DNA of 64,000 nucleotides from Streptomyces sp. NBC_01750 (GCF_035918095.1 NZ_CP109137.1:2358001-2422000), one strand, 5' to 3'; numbered from the stretch's first letter, positions 46,631 through 56,754 are shown. The notes: generated from the letters alone by a model not told the origin. Translations and numbers: made by a program.

Positions 46631-47224
46631 TTAGAGGGCGCCCTTCGTGGAGGGGAGGATGCCGGCGGCGCGCGGGTCGCGCTCGGCGGCGTAACGCAGG
46701 GCGCGGGCCAGCGCCTTGAACTGGCACTCCACGATGTGGTGCGCGTTGCGGCCGTACGGGACGTGGACGTGCAGCGCGATCTGGGCCTGCGCGACGAAGG
46801 ACTCCAGGATGTGCCGGGTCATCGTCGTGTCGTACGAGCCGATCATCGGCGCCATGTTCTCGGGCTCGGTGTGCACGAGATACGGACGTCCCGAGAGGTC
46901 CACGGTGACCTGGGCGAGGGACTCGTCCAGCGGCACGGTGCAGTTGCCGAAGCGGTAGATGCCGACCTTGTCGCCGAGCGCCTGCTTGAAGGCGGCACCG
47001 AGCGCGAGGGCCGTGTCCTCGATGGTGTGGTGCGAGTCGATGTGCAGATCGCCCTCGGTCTTCACGGTGAGGTCGAACAGGCCGTGGCGGCCGAGCTGGT
47101 CGAGCATGTGGTCGTAGAAGCCGACCCCGGTCGACACATCGACCTTTCCGTGACCGTCGAGGTCGATCTCGACGACGACGGAGGTCTCCTTGGTGGTGCG
47201 TTCGGCCCGTCCTACGCGGCTCAT
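46631..47224 (-). CDS. hisB: Imidazoleglycerol-phosphate dehydratase
   Basis: A 197-aa monofunctional IGPD. The double Mn2+-binding motif pair is present: [14 protein letters not shown] and [19 protein letters not shown]. It also has [18 protein letters not shown] and RPYLVHTE. It lacks the phosphatase domain of the E. coli enzyme, as in other actinobacteria. ATG 47224 ([11 protein letters not shown]) overlaps the hisC stop by 4 bases. Confidence 0.96.
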   Translation of the reverse strand: MSRVGRAERTTKETSVVVEIDLDGHGKVDVSTGVGFYDHMLDQLGRHGLFDLTVKTEGDLHIDSHHTIEDTALALGAAFKQALGDKVGIYRFGNCTVPLDESLAQVTVDLSGRPYLVHTEPENMAPMIGSYDTTMTRHILESFVAQAQIALHVHVPYGRNAHHIVECQFKALARALRYAAERDPRAAGILPSTKGAL

Positions 47225-48366
47225 GCGCTCTGCTCCTTCTCGCTGCGTTCCTTCATGAGGGCGCGAACCGCCTCGAGGAACGCGTCGTTCTCTGCCGGGG
47301 TTCCCGCGGTGACCCGCAGCCACCCCGGTACGCCGTTGTCACGGACCAGCACGCCCCGGTCGAGGATCTGCTGCCAGACCTCGTGGGCGGCCCCTTCGCC
47401 GTCGAAGCGTCCGAACTGCACAAAGTTGGCGTCGGACTCGGTGACCTCGTAGCCGATCGCCCGCAGCTCGCCGACCAGGCGGTCCCGCTCGGTCTTCAGC
47501 TGCTCCACGTACCCGAGCAGCGTATCGGTGTGCTCCAGCGCGGCGAGCGCGGTGGCCTGTGTGACGGCGGACAGGTGGTACGGCAGGCGCACCAGCTGGA
47601 CGGCATCGACCACCGCCGGGTGCGCGGCCAGATAGCCCAGGCGCAGACCGGCCGCGCCGAAGGCCTTGGACATGGTGCGTGAGACCACCAGATTCGGCCG
47701 GCCCTCGATCAGCGGCAGCAGCGAGGGGCGGTGACTGAATTCGACGTACGCCTCGTCGACCACGACTATCGCCCCGGCAGTGCCGGCCCTGGCCGACTGC
47801 GCCGCCTCGTACAGGGCGAGGACGGTGTCGGCCTCGACCGCGGTCCCCGTGGGATTGTTCGGCGAGGTGACGAAGACGACGTCGGGCCGGTGCTCGGCGA
47901 TGGCGGCCCCGGCGGCCGCCACGTCGATGGTGAAGTCCTCGCCGCGCGGCCCGGAGATCCAGCCGGTGCCGGTGCCGCGCGAGATCAGGCCGTGCATGGA
48001 GTACGAGGGCTCGAAGCCGATGGCGGTACGGCCCGGTCCGGCGAAGGTCTGCAGCAGCTGCTGGATGACCTCGTTGGAGCCGTTGGCCGCCCAGACGTTG
48101 TCGAGGGCGACCTCGTACCCGGCCGTGCGGGTGAGATAGCGGGCCAGCTCGGTGCGGAGCTCGACCGCGTCACGGTCGGGGTAGCGGTTGAGCTCACGGG
48201 CCGCCTCGCGGACGCGTTCGGCGATGCGCTCGACCAGCGGCTCGGGCAGCGGGTAGGGGTTCTCGTTGGTGTTCAGACGTACGGGGACGTCGAGTTGGGG
48301 CGCGCCGTAGGGGGACTTGCCGCGCAGCTCGTCCCTGATGGGGAGGTCGTCGATGCCGAAGGTCAC
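47221..48366 (-). CDS. hisC: Histidinol-phosphate aminotransferase
   Basis: A 381-aa fold-type I PLP aminotransferase: [13 protein letters not shown] at the N terminus, [34 protein letters not shown] (Asp binding the PLP nitrogen) and the PLP lysine motif [18 protein letters not shown]. It makes histidinol phosphate from imidazole acetol phosphate. GTG 48366 overlaps the hisD stop by 4 bases. The frame is open further upstream, but that part lies within hisD. Confidence 0.95.
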   Translation of the reverse strand: MTFGIDDLPIRDELRGKSPYGAPQLDVPVRLNTNENPYPLPEPLVERIAERVREAARELNRYPDRDAVELRTELARYLTRTAGYEVALDNVWAANGSNEVIQQLLQTFAGPGRTAIGFEPSYSMHGLISRGTGTGWISGPRGEDFTIDVAAAGAAIAEHRPDVVFVTSPNNPTGTAVEADTVLALYEAAQSARAGTAGAIVVVDEAYVEFSHRPSLLPLIEGRPNLVVSRTMSKAFGAAGLRLGYLAAHPAVVDAVQLVRLPYHLSAVTQATALAALEHTDTLLGYVEQLKTERDRLVGELRAIGYEVTESDANFVQFGRFDGEGAAHEVWQQILDRGVLVRDNGVPGWLRVTAGTPAENDAFLEAVRALMKERSEKEQSA

Positions 48367-49712
48367 TTGCCGGGCGCCTTCCACTCGCTGCGCCGATCCA
48401 GTTCGCCTTCGCCGAAACGCGCCTTCAGGGCCGCACCGTGCGCGGGCAGGTCCTCGGCCTCGGCGAGCGTCACCACGTGGTGCGTCACCTCGGCCAGGGC
48501 GTCTCGCGTGTAGTCCACAATGTGGATGCCGCGCAGGAAGGACTGTACGGAGAGGCCGGACGAGTGGCAGGCGCAGCCGCCGGTCGGCAGGACGTGGTTG
48601 GAGCCCGCGCAGTAGTCGCCGAGCGAGACCGGCGCCCACGGACCGACGAAGATCGCGCCGGCGTTGCGGACCCGGGCGGCGACCGTGGAGGCGTCGGCGG
48701 TCTGGATCTCAAGGTGCTCGGCACCGTACGCGTTGACGACCCGCAGGCCCTCCTCGACGCCGTCGACCAGGACGATCGCGGACTGCTTGCCGCTCAGCGC
48801 CGGGACGATCCGGTCCTCGATGTGCTTGGTGGCCGCGACCTGCGTCACGAGCTCCTTCTCGACCGCGTCCGCCAGCTCCGTGGAGTCGGTGACCAGCACC
48901 GCGGCGGCCATCGGGTCGTGCTCGGCCTGGCTGATCAGGTCGGCGGCGACGTGCACCGGGTCGGCGGTCGAGTCGGCGAGAATCGCGATCTCTGTCGGTC
49001 CCGCCTCGGTGTCGATGCCGATCCGTCCGGTGAAGTAGCGCTTGGCAGCGGCGACCCAGATATTGCCCGGCCCGGTGACCATATTGGCGGGGGCGCAGTC
49101 CTCGGTGCCGTACGCGAACATCGCGACGGCCTGTGCGCCACCCACGGCATACACCTCGTCGACACCGAGCAGCGCGCACGCGGCGAGGATCGTCGGGTGC
49201 GGAAGGCCGCCGAACTCCTTCTGCGGCGGGGATGCCAGCGCGATGGAGTCGACGCCCGCCTCCTGGGCCGGCACCACGTTCATGATCACGGAGGAGGGGT
49301 AGACGGAGCGGCCGCCCGGTGCGTACAGCCCGACGCGCTCGACCGGCACCCACTTCTCCGTGACGCGGCCGCCGGGGACGACCTGTGTGGTGTGCTCGCT
49401 GCGGCGCTGTGCACGGTGGACGATCCTGGCGCGCCGGATCGATTCCTCCAGAGCTGCCCTGACCTCGGGGTCGAGCTGCTCCAGGGCCTCGGTGAGGGAC
49501 TTCGCGGCCACCCTCACCCGCTCCAGCTTCACACCGTCGAACTTCTCCGCGTAGTCGATCAGCGCCGCCGTGCCGCGATGATGCACGGCCTCGCAGATGG
49601 GCCGCACCTTCTCCAGGGCGGCTTCCACGTCGAACTCGGCACGGGGCAGCAGGTCGCGCAGAGCGGCACCCTCGGGGAGGGCGTCGCCACGCAGATCGAT
49701 TCGTGAGATCAC
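48363..49712 (-). CDS. hisD: Histidinol dehydrogenase
   Basis: A 449-aa zinc enzyme that oxidises histidinol to histidine in two NAD+-dependent steps. Clear motifs: [46 protein letters not shown]-type ([15 protein letters not shown]), [23 protein letters not shown] and [12 protein letters not shown] 49712 ([10 protein letters not shown]) is the usual family start, with GAGAGAA upstream. First gene of hisD-hisC-hisB-orf-hisH-priA-ridA-hisF; the promoter must lie in 49713-49861, divergent from the next gene. Confidence 0.96.
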   Translation of the reverse strand: MISRIDLRGDALPEGAALRDLLPRAEFDVEAALEKVRPICEAVHHRGTAALIDYAEKFDGVKLERVRVAAKSLTEALEQLDPEVRAALEESIRRARIVHRAQRRSEHTTQVVPGGRVTEKWVPVERVGLYAPGGRSVYPSSVIMNVVPAQEAGVDSIALASPPQKEFGGLPHPTILAACALLGVDEVYAVGGAQAVAMFAYGTEDCAPANMVTGPGNIWVAAAKRYFTGRIGIDTEAGPTEIAILADSTADPVHVAADLISQAEHDPMAAAVLVTDSTELADAVEKELVTQVAATKHIEDRIVPALSGKQSAIVLVDGVEEGLRVVNAYGAEHLEIQTADASTVAARVRNAGAIFVGPWAPVSLGDYCAGSNHVLPTGGCACHSSGLSVQSFLRGIHIVDYTRDALAEVTHHVVTLAEAEDLPAHGAALKARFGEGELDRRSEWKAPGK

Positions 49713-49861
49713 GGAACCAATTCTCTCAGACCGGAATCCACCGCCGGTCGCCCGTATCACTGGCTGATACATGTCCCAGTACATGTTCATGACCACTAGC
49801 GTTCAGTCCGTCACTCAGCGGGAAGAACAGCTGTACGAGCCAAGGAAGCGGAGGAGCGGCA

Positions 49862-51463
49862 GTGACCGAGCCGCTGGACGACGGGCCTCCGGACGGGCTG
49901 AGCCCGACCGAGCTGCAGATGTGGAACGCCTTTCGGAACGGGAGTACGTGCGACCTGAGCGACACCAATCCCCTGCTGAACGATCCCTTCTCCCCACGCC
50001 CCTGGGGCCCCGAACGCAGTGTGCGCGCCAATATCGTCGCCCGGCTGCTGCTCAGCGGGCCGGCCGCGCGGCCCGGCCGGGTCGCCGCGCTCAAGCTTCG
50101 CGGGGTCCAGATAACCGGGACGCTCAAGCTCGCGGGCGGCAGCGTTGCCCCGTACGTCGAGCTGAACGGCTGCCGCTTCGAGAGCGAAGTGCTCATGCCC
50201 GAGGCGCACTTCACCACGGTGCGTATGGTCGGCTGCGCGATCCCGCGGCTCGAGGCGGCCCGGCTGCGTACCGAGGGCGATCTGCATCTGCCGCGCTGCC
50301 GGGTGGAGCACGGCATCCGGCTCACCGACGCGCAGATCGGCACGGATCTGCTGATCAACCAGATAAATGTCAGGCCGGACCGGCGCGGCCGCGCGATCAC
50401 CGCGGACGGGATGTCGGTCGCGCAGGATCTGCAGGCCGAACTGATAGAGACCTACGGCGAGTTCAGTCTGCGCGGCGCGAAGGTCGGGGTCTCGCTGAGC
50501 CTGCGCGGCAGTCGGCTGCGGGCGGCGGCGGAGCGGCGTGCGCTCAATGCCCCGCAGCTGAGTGTGGAGCGGACGCTCTATATGACGGGCGCGTGGGTGA
50601 GCGAGTCCACGGGCAATCAGGGCGCGACGCCCCCTTTCGGTATCGGCAATACGGCCACGCCGTCCCGCGGCACGCGGCTGCAGCCCTTCGAGTGCCACGG
50701 CGGGGTGCGGCTGGACGACGGGCGGTTCGGCGACGCGGTCGACTTACACCGCGCACGGTTCGTCCTGAGCCCGCGCGAGGAACTGTCGCTGCGCAGGATC
50801 GTCACTCCGGAGCTGCGGTTCAACGCGGAGCGCCCGGAGGAGGGGCGCGTCGTACTGAACGGCGCGAAGGTGGTGACGCTGATCGACATGGCGGCGAGTT
50901 GGCCGGGCCCCGGCGGCCTGGCGATGGGCGGCTTCGTGTACGAAAACCTTGTCCCGTACGAGGAGTTCCCGCTCGGTCGGCGCCTGGACTGGGTGGCGTC
51001 GGCGACCCCGGAGTACTCACCGGAGCCGTACGAACGGCTGGCGACCGTGCTGCGCAACAGCGGCGAGGACGCGGACGCGCGCGAGGTGCTGCTCGCCAAG
51101 CAGCGCCGCCGACGTGAGACGCTGCCGCTGGCCGCGAAGCTCTGGGGCTATCTCCAGGACTGGACGGTGGCATACGGCTACCGCCCCGGCCGGGCAGCCC
51201 TGTGGATGGCTGTGCTCTGGGCGCTGGGCGCGGTCGCCTTCGCGCAGGTGGATCCGGCGCCGATCAAGGTCGACGAACATCCGCAGTGGAATGCCGCGCT
51301 GTACGCCCTGGATCTGCTGGTGCCGGTCATCGATCTCGGCCAGGACGGCTACTGGCGGCTGGACGGCGGCTGGCAGTGGGCCTCGGCCGCGCTGATCCTG
51401 CTCGGCTGGATCCTCGCGACCACGGTCGCGGCAGGGGCCTCCCGCCTACTCAGACGCGGCTGA
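49862..51463 (+). CDS. Repeat-rich membrane protein (often annotated membrane-associated oxidoreductase)
   Basis: A 533-aa protein in two parts. Residues about 70-385 consist of short repeated strands such as VRMVGCAIPRLEAARLRTEGDL, GEFSLRGAKVGVSLSLRGSRL and GVRLDDGRFGDAVDL, which suggest a right-handed beta-helix like pentapeptide-repeat proteins. The end has an amphipathic region and two or three membrane helices (ALWMAVLWALGAVAFAQ; WASAALILLGWILATTVAAG). I see no cofactor motif, so the usual 'oxidoreductase' label is not supported. GTG 49862 has GGAGGAG upstream. Function unknown. Confidence 0.78.
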   Translation: MTEPLDDGPPDGLSPTELQMWNAFRNGSTCDLSDTNPLLNDPFSPRPWGPERSVRANIVARLLLSGPAARPGRVAALKLRGVQITGTLKLAGGSVAPYVELNGCRFESEVLMPEAHFTTVRMVGCAIPRLEAARLRTEGDLHLPRCRVEHGIRLTDAQIGTDLLINQINVRPDRRGRAITADGMSVAQDLQAELIETYGEFSLRGAKVGVSLSLRGSRLRAAAERRALNAPQLSVERTLYMTGAWVSESTGNQGATPPFGIGNTATPSRGTRLQPFECHGGVRLDDGRFGDAVDLHRARFVLSPREELSLRRIVTPELRFNAERPEEGRVVLNGAKVVTLIDMAASWPGPGGLAMGGFVYENLVPYEEFPLGRRLDWVASATPEYSPEPYERLATVLRNSGEDADAREVLLAKQRRRRETLPLAAKLWGYLQDWTVAYGYRPGRAALWMAVLWALGAVAFAQVDPAPIKVDEHPQWNAALYALDLLVPVIDLGQDGYWRLDGGWQWASAALILLGWILATTVAAGASRLLRRG

Positions 51464-51592
51464 ACCACCTGCCGCACGGCCTCTTTCTTTACGCTCTCTT
51501 GACTTTCGCCAGGACAACCATTCGGCCGCTACGAAAGCTTCACAGCTGCCCTCTGGCGCGCCTTGGACCTGCAGTTTTCAATGGTCCACACC

Positions 51593-52603
51593 ATGTCATT
51601 GCTCCGCGCCCTGATCCGTACCGCGCGCATGATCCGTCATACGCCGCAGCTCGCCGACGGCCTGCCGCCGGACGCCGCGGTGCTGCTCGACGCCCCCGAC
51701 GAGCGGCTGGGCCCGGCGCTGGTCGCGGCCGCTTTCGGCGAGTACGAGCCGGCCGCCAAGCTGCTCGCCACCACGCGCGAGGGCGCCGAGTGGGAGAACC
51801 GCGACCGGTACGTCACGCGGCTCGCGACCTTCGCACTGAACCGGGACGAGTGGCTGACAAGCTGGCTCGCCGCCGCGCCCCGCGACCCCGACGCGCTGGT
51901 CCTCAAGGCCGAACTCGCGGTCCGCAAGGCCTGGGAGTCGCCCGCGCGCGGCGAGCGGCTGCGGGAGGTCGGGCCGCTGATCGACGCGGCGGCGGACGGG
52001 GATGCGAACGACCCCGTGCCGTGGCGCATCTCGCTGGACCACGCGCGCGGGACGCATGCGACACACACGGCCTTCGAGTCGCTCTGGGAGCAGGCGGTGC
52101 GCCGCTCCTCGCACCATTACGGCTGCCATGTCGCGGCGCTGCAGTATCTGTCCGCCCAGTGGTACGGCTCACACCGCGAGTGCTTCGACTTCGCCGAGCA
52201 GGCGGCGGCGGACGCGCTGCCGGGCTCACTGGTGCAGGCGCTGCCGGTGCGCGCCGCCTTCGCGCAGTTGCTGACCGGGGAGACCACCTCCGTCCAGGAC
52301 GACCGGATCGACGCGGCGGCGGATCTCGCGATCGCCCTCTCCGCCGACTACGAGGCCGGGGATCCCTGGCCGGCCGAGGTACGCAATCTGCTGACCTACG
52401 TTCTGGTGGGGCGCGGGCGGTGGGCGGAGGCGCTGGAGCAGTTCCGGCTGATCGGCCCGTACGCCACGTCCTTCCCCTGGAACTTGGTGACCGACGATCC
52501 GCTGGGCCGGTTCCTCGATGCGAGGGACGGAGTACGGATCCAGATCGCCTCATCCATGCCACTGCGTGGACAGGCCGGACGAAGCTGGTCCTTCGGCCAT
52601 TAG
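51593..52603 (+). CDS. Hypothetical helical-repeat protein
   Basis: A protein of about 336 aa with no motif I recognise. It is Ala/Leu/Arg/Glu-rich and mostly helical, with TPR-like pairs (for example LGPALVAAAFGEYEPAAKLLA, VLVGRGRWAEALEQFRLIGPYA). There is no signal peptide or membrane helix. The start could be ATG 51593, 51581 or 51563; none has a good ribosome binding site. The end lies 11 bases before the Lon-N gene. Confidence 0.7.
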   Translation: MSLLRALIRTARMIRHTPQLADGLPPDAAVLLDAPDERLGPALVAAAFGEYEPAAKLLATTREGAEWENRDRYVTRLATFALNRDEWLTSWLAAAPRDPDALVLKAELAVRKAWESPARGERLREVGPLIDAAADGDANDPVPWRISLDHARGTHATHTAFESLWEQAVRRSSHHYGCHVAALQYLSAQWYGSHRECFDFAEQAAADALPGSLVQALPVRAAFAQLLTGETTSVQDDRIDAAADLAIALSADYEAGDPWPAEVRNLLTYVLVGRGRWAEALEQFRLIGPYATSFPWNLVTDDPLGRFLDARDGVRIQIASSMPLRGQAGRSWSFGH

Positions 52604-52614
52604 GCTTGACCGTT

Positions 52615-53355
52615 GTGACCACCGCACGTCTGCCCCTCTTTCCGCTGAACTCAGTCCTGTTCCCGGGCCTCGTCCTGCCCTTGAACGTCTTCGAGGAGCG
52701 GTATCGCGCCATGATGCGCGAGCTGCTGAAGACGGACGAGTCCGAGCCCCGCCGTTTCGCCGTGGTCGCCATCCGCGACGGCGGCGAGGTCGCGCCGACA
52801 GCGCCCGGCATGCCGGACCCGACCGCGCTGCCCGAACGCGGCCCGGCGGCGGGCTTCGGCTCCGACCCGATCCAGGCCTTCCACCCAGTGGGCTGTGTCG
52901 CGGACGCGGCAACGATCCGCGAACGCGCGGACGGCAGCTTCGAGGTGCTCGCGACGGGGACGACGCGGGTCAAGCTTCTCTCGGTCGACGCGAGCGGCCC
53001 GTATCTGACGGCCGAGCTCGAGGAGATCCCGGAGGACTCGGGGGACGGCGCGGGCGCGCTCGCCGAGGGCGTGCTGCGGGCCTTCCGCAGCTACCAGAAA
53101 CGGCTGGCCGGCGCACGTGAGCGCTCGCTGTCGACCGCGGCCGATCTGCCCGACGAACCGTCGGTGGTCTCGTATCTGGTCGCCGCGGCGGCCGTACTGG
53201 ACACTCCCGCGAAGCAGCGGCTGCTGCAGGCCCCGGACACGGCGACCCGTCTGCGGGAGGAGCTGACGCTCCTGCGCTCGGAGACCGCGGTGATCCGCCA
53301 TCTTCCGTCGCTGCCCGCGGTCGATCTGACCCGGGCGCCGACGAGCCCCAACTGA
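52615..53355 (+). CDS. Lon N-terminal (substrate-binding) domain protein
   Basis: A 246-aa stand-alone LON N domain: LPLFPLNSVLFPGLVLPLNV, FEERYRAMMRELL, IQAFHPVGCVADAATI and LATGTTRVKLLSV, with a helical end. There is no AAA+ or protease domain. Such proteins bind peptides and may act as adaptors; their role in actinobacteria is not settled. The start is GTG 52615. The frame is open far upstream but overlaps the preceding gene. Confidence 0.88.
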   Translation: MTTARLPLFPLNSVLFPGLVLPLNVFEERYRAMMRELLKTDESEPRRFAVVAIRDGGEVAPTAPGMPDPTALPERGPAAGFGSDPIQAFHPVGCVADAATIRERADGSFEVLATGTTRVKLLSVDASGPYLTAELEEIPEDSGDGAGALAEGVLRAFRSYQKRLAGARERSLSTAADLPDEPSVVSYLVAAAAVLDTPAKQRLLQAPDTATRLREELTLLRSETAVIRHLPSLPAVDLTRAPTSPN

Positions 53356-53370
53356 CGGGAGCAGCCTGCG

Positions 53371-53874
53371 GTGCCGAAAAAAACCAGGAAGTCCGGCGGC
53401 CCCGGGGGCACGCCCGCCACGGTGGCGCTGGCCGCCGCGGGCACGGAGTTCACCGTGCACGCGTACGACCACGATCCGGCATCCTCCTCGTACGGCGAGG
53501 AGGCGGCCGAGGCTCTCGGCATCTCCCCCGACCGGGTCTTCAAGACCCTGGTCGCGGACGTCGACGGTGAACTGACCGTGGCGGTGGTCCCGGTGGCAGG
53601 CCTGCTGGACCTCAAGGCGCTGGCGGCGGCGGTCGGCGGCAAACGCGCGACGATGGCGGACCCGACGGCGGCGGAACGTACGACAGGCTATGTCCGGGGC
53701 GGTATCTCGCCGTTGGGCCAGCGGAAGCGTCTGCGTACGGTCCTGGACGCGTCGGCTTCCGCCCATGCCACGATCTGCGTCTCGGCGGGCCGCCGCGGCC
53801 TGGAGGTCGAACTCTCCCCGGCGGACCTGCGGACGCTGACGTCGGCGGTACTGGCACCGATCGGGCGCGCGTAG
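53371..53874 (+). CDS. ybaK: YbaK/EbsC-type Cys-tRNA(Pro)/Cys-tRNA(Cys) deacylase
   Basis: A 167-aa INS-domain protein: TPATVALAAAGTEFTVHAYDHD, then ALGISPDRVFKTLVADVDG with the conserved Lys, and GYVRGGISPLGQRKRLRTVLD, the family's substrate loop. It removes Cys wrongly attached to tRNA-Pro. GTG 53371 has GGGAG upstream. Fifteen bases separate it from the Lon-N gene. Confidence 0.93.
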   Translation: MPKKTRKSGGPGGTPATVALAAAGTEFTVHAYDHDPASSSYGEEAAEALGISPDRVFKTLVADVDGELTVAVVPVAGLLDLKALAAAVGGKRATMADPTAAERTTGYVRGGISPLGQRKRLRTVLDASASAHATICVSAGRRGLEVELSPADLRTLTSAVLAPIGRA

Positions 53875-53939
53875 GGGCTCGACGGGGCGGCTGTCCTCGG
53901 CTACGACCGTAGGAACGGTCCGACGGGAGAGGACGGCGC

Positions 53940-54014
53940 ATGTCCAAACGCACCCGCAAACGGAAGTGGCGCATCCGCAAGCACCGGGCGAACCACGGCC
54001 GCCGCCCGGCCTGA
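53940..54014 (+). CDS. 24-aa ribosomal protein bL37
   Basis: A 24-residue, highly basic protein starting MSKRTRKRKWRIRK and ending HRANHGRRPA. GGGAGAGGACG sits just upstream of the ATG. The pattern (KR-x-RK near the start, ANHG(K/R)RP at the end, exactly 24 aa) matches my memory of bL37, the small 50S subunit protein found in the mycobacterial ribosome structure. Genes of this size are routinely missed. It lies 65 bases after ybaK and does not overlap any other gene. Confidence 0.82.
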   Translation: MSKRTRKRKWRIRKHRANHGRRPA

Positions 54015-54135
54015 CAGCTCGGGCCGGGGGAGAGCATCCCCGCACCCGCCGCGCGAGGCCGCCGCGCCTTCAGGGGCCCAGAGGACCCCGGGCGTTGTCA
54101 CCGAAGCGGACGGGCCCGGGGAGACTCCCCCGGCA

Positions 54136-54816
54136 TCACGCCTTGCCGTCCCCCGGCGGCACCCGCCCCGGCGCCCCGTACTGCGAGGGCCACTCCGGTT
54201 CCGGGTCCCGCGGACCGAACAGGGCCGTCAGCGCCAGGTGGACCACCATCGCCGCCACCGACCACGCCAGCAGCGCCCCCTTCGCCCTCAGCTCCAGGTA
54301 CGCGTCGAAGGTCACCCCCTCGCCGACCGCCCTCGCATGCGCGACCACATCGTGCGTGGGGCCGAACCACACACCGATGCCCCACGCCAGCAGCGAGCCC
54401 AGCAGTCCGCCCACGGCCAGCGCCACCACCAGCGCGATGCCGCCGCGCCTGCGCAACCAGAAGACCGCCGCTGCGCTGACTGCGCCGAAAGCGAGTGCCA
54501 GCAGCACGAACGTACCGTCCGCGCCCACCGCCTCCTCGCCCTCCGTGTCCTTGAGGAAGACCGCCTTGCCGTTCGAGATCAGCGGCACCCGCGGCGCCAG
54601 CCAGAGCCACAGCAGTCCCAGTGCCACGCCCAGAATCGCGACGGCCACGAGCACCACGGCCGCGTCCCGCAGGTCGGTCTTCAGCTCGGGATTCTCCTCC
54701 GCGTCCGTAGCGTCCTTCGTGTGCAAGGACGCGTGACCCGTCGGCGGCGACCGCCAGGGGCCATTGTCCGGCGAAGGCTGATGAGGCTGGTGGGGCGGTG
54801 TCAGAGGTGCGGTCAC
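54136..54816 (-). CDS. DUF2567-like membrane protein
   Basis: A 226-aa protein: a Pro-rich cytoplasmic N terminus, then four membrane helices (DAAVVLVAVAILGVALGLLW; GTFVLLALAFGAVSAAAVFW; GIALVVALAVGGLLGSLLAWG; LLAWSVAAMVVHLALTALFG) and a Pro-rich tail. An extracytoplasmic loop (PRVPLISNGKAVFLKDTEGE) follows the first helix. This matches the actinobacterial DUF2567 layout. The GTG start at 54816 has no clear ribosome binding site. It follows the ABC transporter genes on the same strand. Confidence 0.8.
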   Translation of the reverse strand: MTAPLTPPHQPHQPSPDNGPWRSPPTGHASLHTKDATDAEENPELKTDLRDAAVVLVAVAILGVALGLLWLWLAPRVPLISNGKAVFLKDTEGEEAVGADGTFVLLALAFGAVSAAAVFWLRRRGGIALVVALAVGGLLGSLLAWGIGVWFGPTHDVVAHARAVGEGVTFDAYLELRAKGALLAWSVAAMVVHLALTALFGPRDPEPEWPSQYGAPGRVPPGDGKA

Positions 54817-54850
54817 ACCGCCATCGTGCCAGGCGTGCCGGAAGGCCGCC

Positions 54851-55702
54851 TCACCGGACCGCCGCCCGCCGGTACGCCCAGGTCGCGACCGTCAGCGAGA
54901 CGACACCGACGACCGCGCAGACCGCAAGATCGAGCCCGACGACCGCCCAGTCCGGATGGTCGTCGAAAGTCCTGGCGAGCGCCTCCACGCCGTATGTGGA
55001 GGGCAGCAGATCACGTGCGTACGAGATCGGTCCCGGCAGCCGGTCGGCCGGCAGCACCCCCAGCAGCAGCGCCGCGGACATCCCCAACTGGCCGAGCAGC
55101 GTGGCAAGTTCCTGGCGGGGCGCGAGCAGCCCGAGCGCCGCGCCCAGCCCGGCGAGAGCCGCACCGGCGAGCGGGATCACCGCGGCCAGCACCCATAGAT
55201 GTGTCAGCGGCAACTCGAACAGCACGCTGCCGACCACCGCCGTGACCACCGTGCCGGGCACGGTGAAGGAGGCGTACGCGCCGGCAGCGCCGAGCACCAC
55301 CGCGGCCGGCGGCACCGGCAGCGTGGCGTAGTGGTCGAGGCCGCCGCTGGCCCGCAGCTGCCCGAAGTACTGGGCGAGCAGATTGAGCGCGACGAAGGCG
55401 ACGACGAGCACGCTGGACCCCGCGACGACGGCCCGCGCCTCCGCGCCGCCGTCGACGACCCCGCGCATCAGGACCATGATCCCGATCGACTGGAAGGTCG
55501 CAACGAAGAGCAGCGGGATCCGGGCGACCCGTGCCCGGGACAGCTGCGCGCGGTACACGGCACCGAGCGCCGGCAGCAGCCGCGCCCGCGGCGCGAGCGG
55601 CGCGGCGGCCGCGGGCGCGGCCCCGCTCTCCGCTCGGGTCTGTCCGGCCTGTCCGACCTGTTCGGTCTGTCCGGCCACCGCCTCCGCGCGCACGGTGCTC
55701 AC
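54851..55702 (-). CDS. ABC-2 type transporter permease
   Basis: A 283-aa protein with six predicted membrane helices after an Ala/Pro/Gln-rich cytoplasmic start. The helices include IPLLFVATFQSIGIMVLM, VVAGSSVLVVAFVALNLLAQY and VVGLDLAVCAVVGVVSLTVA. This is the ABC-2 permease pattern (drug or lipid export). GTG 55702 overlaps the ATPase stop by 4 bases, so it forms a complex with the protein encoded at 55699-56682. The cargo is unknown. Confidence 0.88.
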   Translation of the reverse strand: MSTVRAEAVAGQTEQVGQAGQTRAESGAAPAAAAPLAPRARLLPALGAVYRAQLSRARVARIPLLFVATFQSIGIMVLMRGVVDGGAEARAVVAGSSVLVVAFVALNLLAQYFGQLRASGGLDHYATLPVPPAAVVLGAAGAYASFTVPGTVVTAVVGSVLFELPLTHLWVLAAVIPLAGAALAGLGAALGLLAPRQELATLLGQLGMSAALLLGVLPADRLPGPISYARDLLPSTYGVEALARTFDDHPDWAVVGLDLAVCAVVGVVSLTVATWAYRRAAVR

Positions 55703-56682
55703 GCCTTGACCAGCCCCTTCATCGCGTTCCCGCCGAGCGCCAAGTACACGTCCTCCAGGCTGGGCGTGGCCAGCGTGAAGTCGTCGAGCGCCGCGAACGC
55801 CGCGCCGCCCGTCACCGCCGCGACCGCCGCCCGTGCCTCGTCCGGCGCGAGCCTGAGTACCCAGCGGCGCCCGGACTCCTGCGCGGACCCGTACAGCGCG
55901 GCGACCTCGGGCACATCCAGCGGTGCCCGCTCGCGCCACACCAGCTCGACCCGTACCTCGCCCGCGACGTGTTCCTTCAGCCCGGTCGGGGTGTCGCAGG
56001 CGATGACACGGCCCCGTTCCAGTACGGCGACCCGGTCGAGGACGGTCTCGGCCTCGATGACGTTGTGGGTGACGAGCAGCACGGTCGCGCCGTGCTCCGC
56101 GCGCCGCCGGTCGACCGCGGCCCATACCGCTCGCCGGGCGACGGGGTCCATGCCGGTGGTCGGCTCGTCCAGTACCAGCACCGGCCGCTCTCCGACCAGC
56201 GTGGTCGCGAAGCAGGCCAGCCGTCGCTGCCCGCCGGACAGCTTCTTCAGGGGGCGCGTGGCGATCCCGGTCAGCCCGAGCTCCTCCAGTACGGCGTCGC
56301 GCTCGGCCCGTGCGTCCCGCGCGGACAGTCCGCGCAGCCGTCCCGTCGTCTCGGCGGCGAGCGCGACGGTCAGCTCGTCGAGCGCGGTGGACTCCTGCCC
56401 GAGATAGCCGATGAGCCGGGAGGCCCGCTCCGGGTGGCGTACGAGATCGTGGCCGAGCACCTCGACGCTGCCCGCGTCCGGGCGCATCAGGCCGGTGAAC
56501 TGTCGTACGAGGGTGGACTTGCCGGCGCCGTTGGGCCCGAGCAGGCCGAAGATCTCGCCGCGTCGGACATCGAGACAGATCCCATCGGTGGCACGCACCT
56601 CAGGAGTCCCCGGCGTACCCCGCCTGCTGCGCACGGCGGGGTACGTCTTGACGAGATCCCGCACCACGCACACCGTACTCAC
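55699..56682 (-). CDS. ABC transporter ATP-binding protein (DrrA/Ccm-like)
   Basis: A 327-aa ABC ATPase: Walker A GPNGAGKST, Q-loop YLGQEST, signature KLSGGQRR, Walker B VLVLDEPTTGMD and switch His in LLVTHN. The C-terminal ~90 residues resemble the regulatory tail of drug-exporter ATPases of the ABC-2 class. It pairs with the permease encoded directly downstream. No drug-specific hint is visible. Confidence 0.93.
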   Translation of the reverse strand: MSTVCVVRDLVKTYPAVRSRRGTPGTPEVRATDGICLDVRRGEIFGLLGPNGAGKSTLVRQFTGLMRPDAGSVEVLGHDLVRHPERASRLIGYLGQESTALDELTVALAAETTGRLRGLSARDARAERDAVLEELGLTGIATRPLKKLSGGQRRLACFATTLVGERPVLVLDEPTTGMDPVARRAVWAAVDRRRAEHGATVLLVTHNVIEAETVLDRVAVLERGRVIACDTPTGLKEHVAGEVRVELVWRERAPLDVPEVAALYGSAQESGRRWVLRLAPDEARAAVAAVTGGAAFAALDDFTLATPSLEDVYLALGGNAMKGLVKA

Positions 56683-56754
56683 GAGGTACGAGACTACGGG
56701 GTCCGGCCGCCCGGAACGTCCTCGGGCCCCGGCTACTGCCGTGCCGTCGCGACG

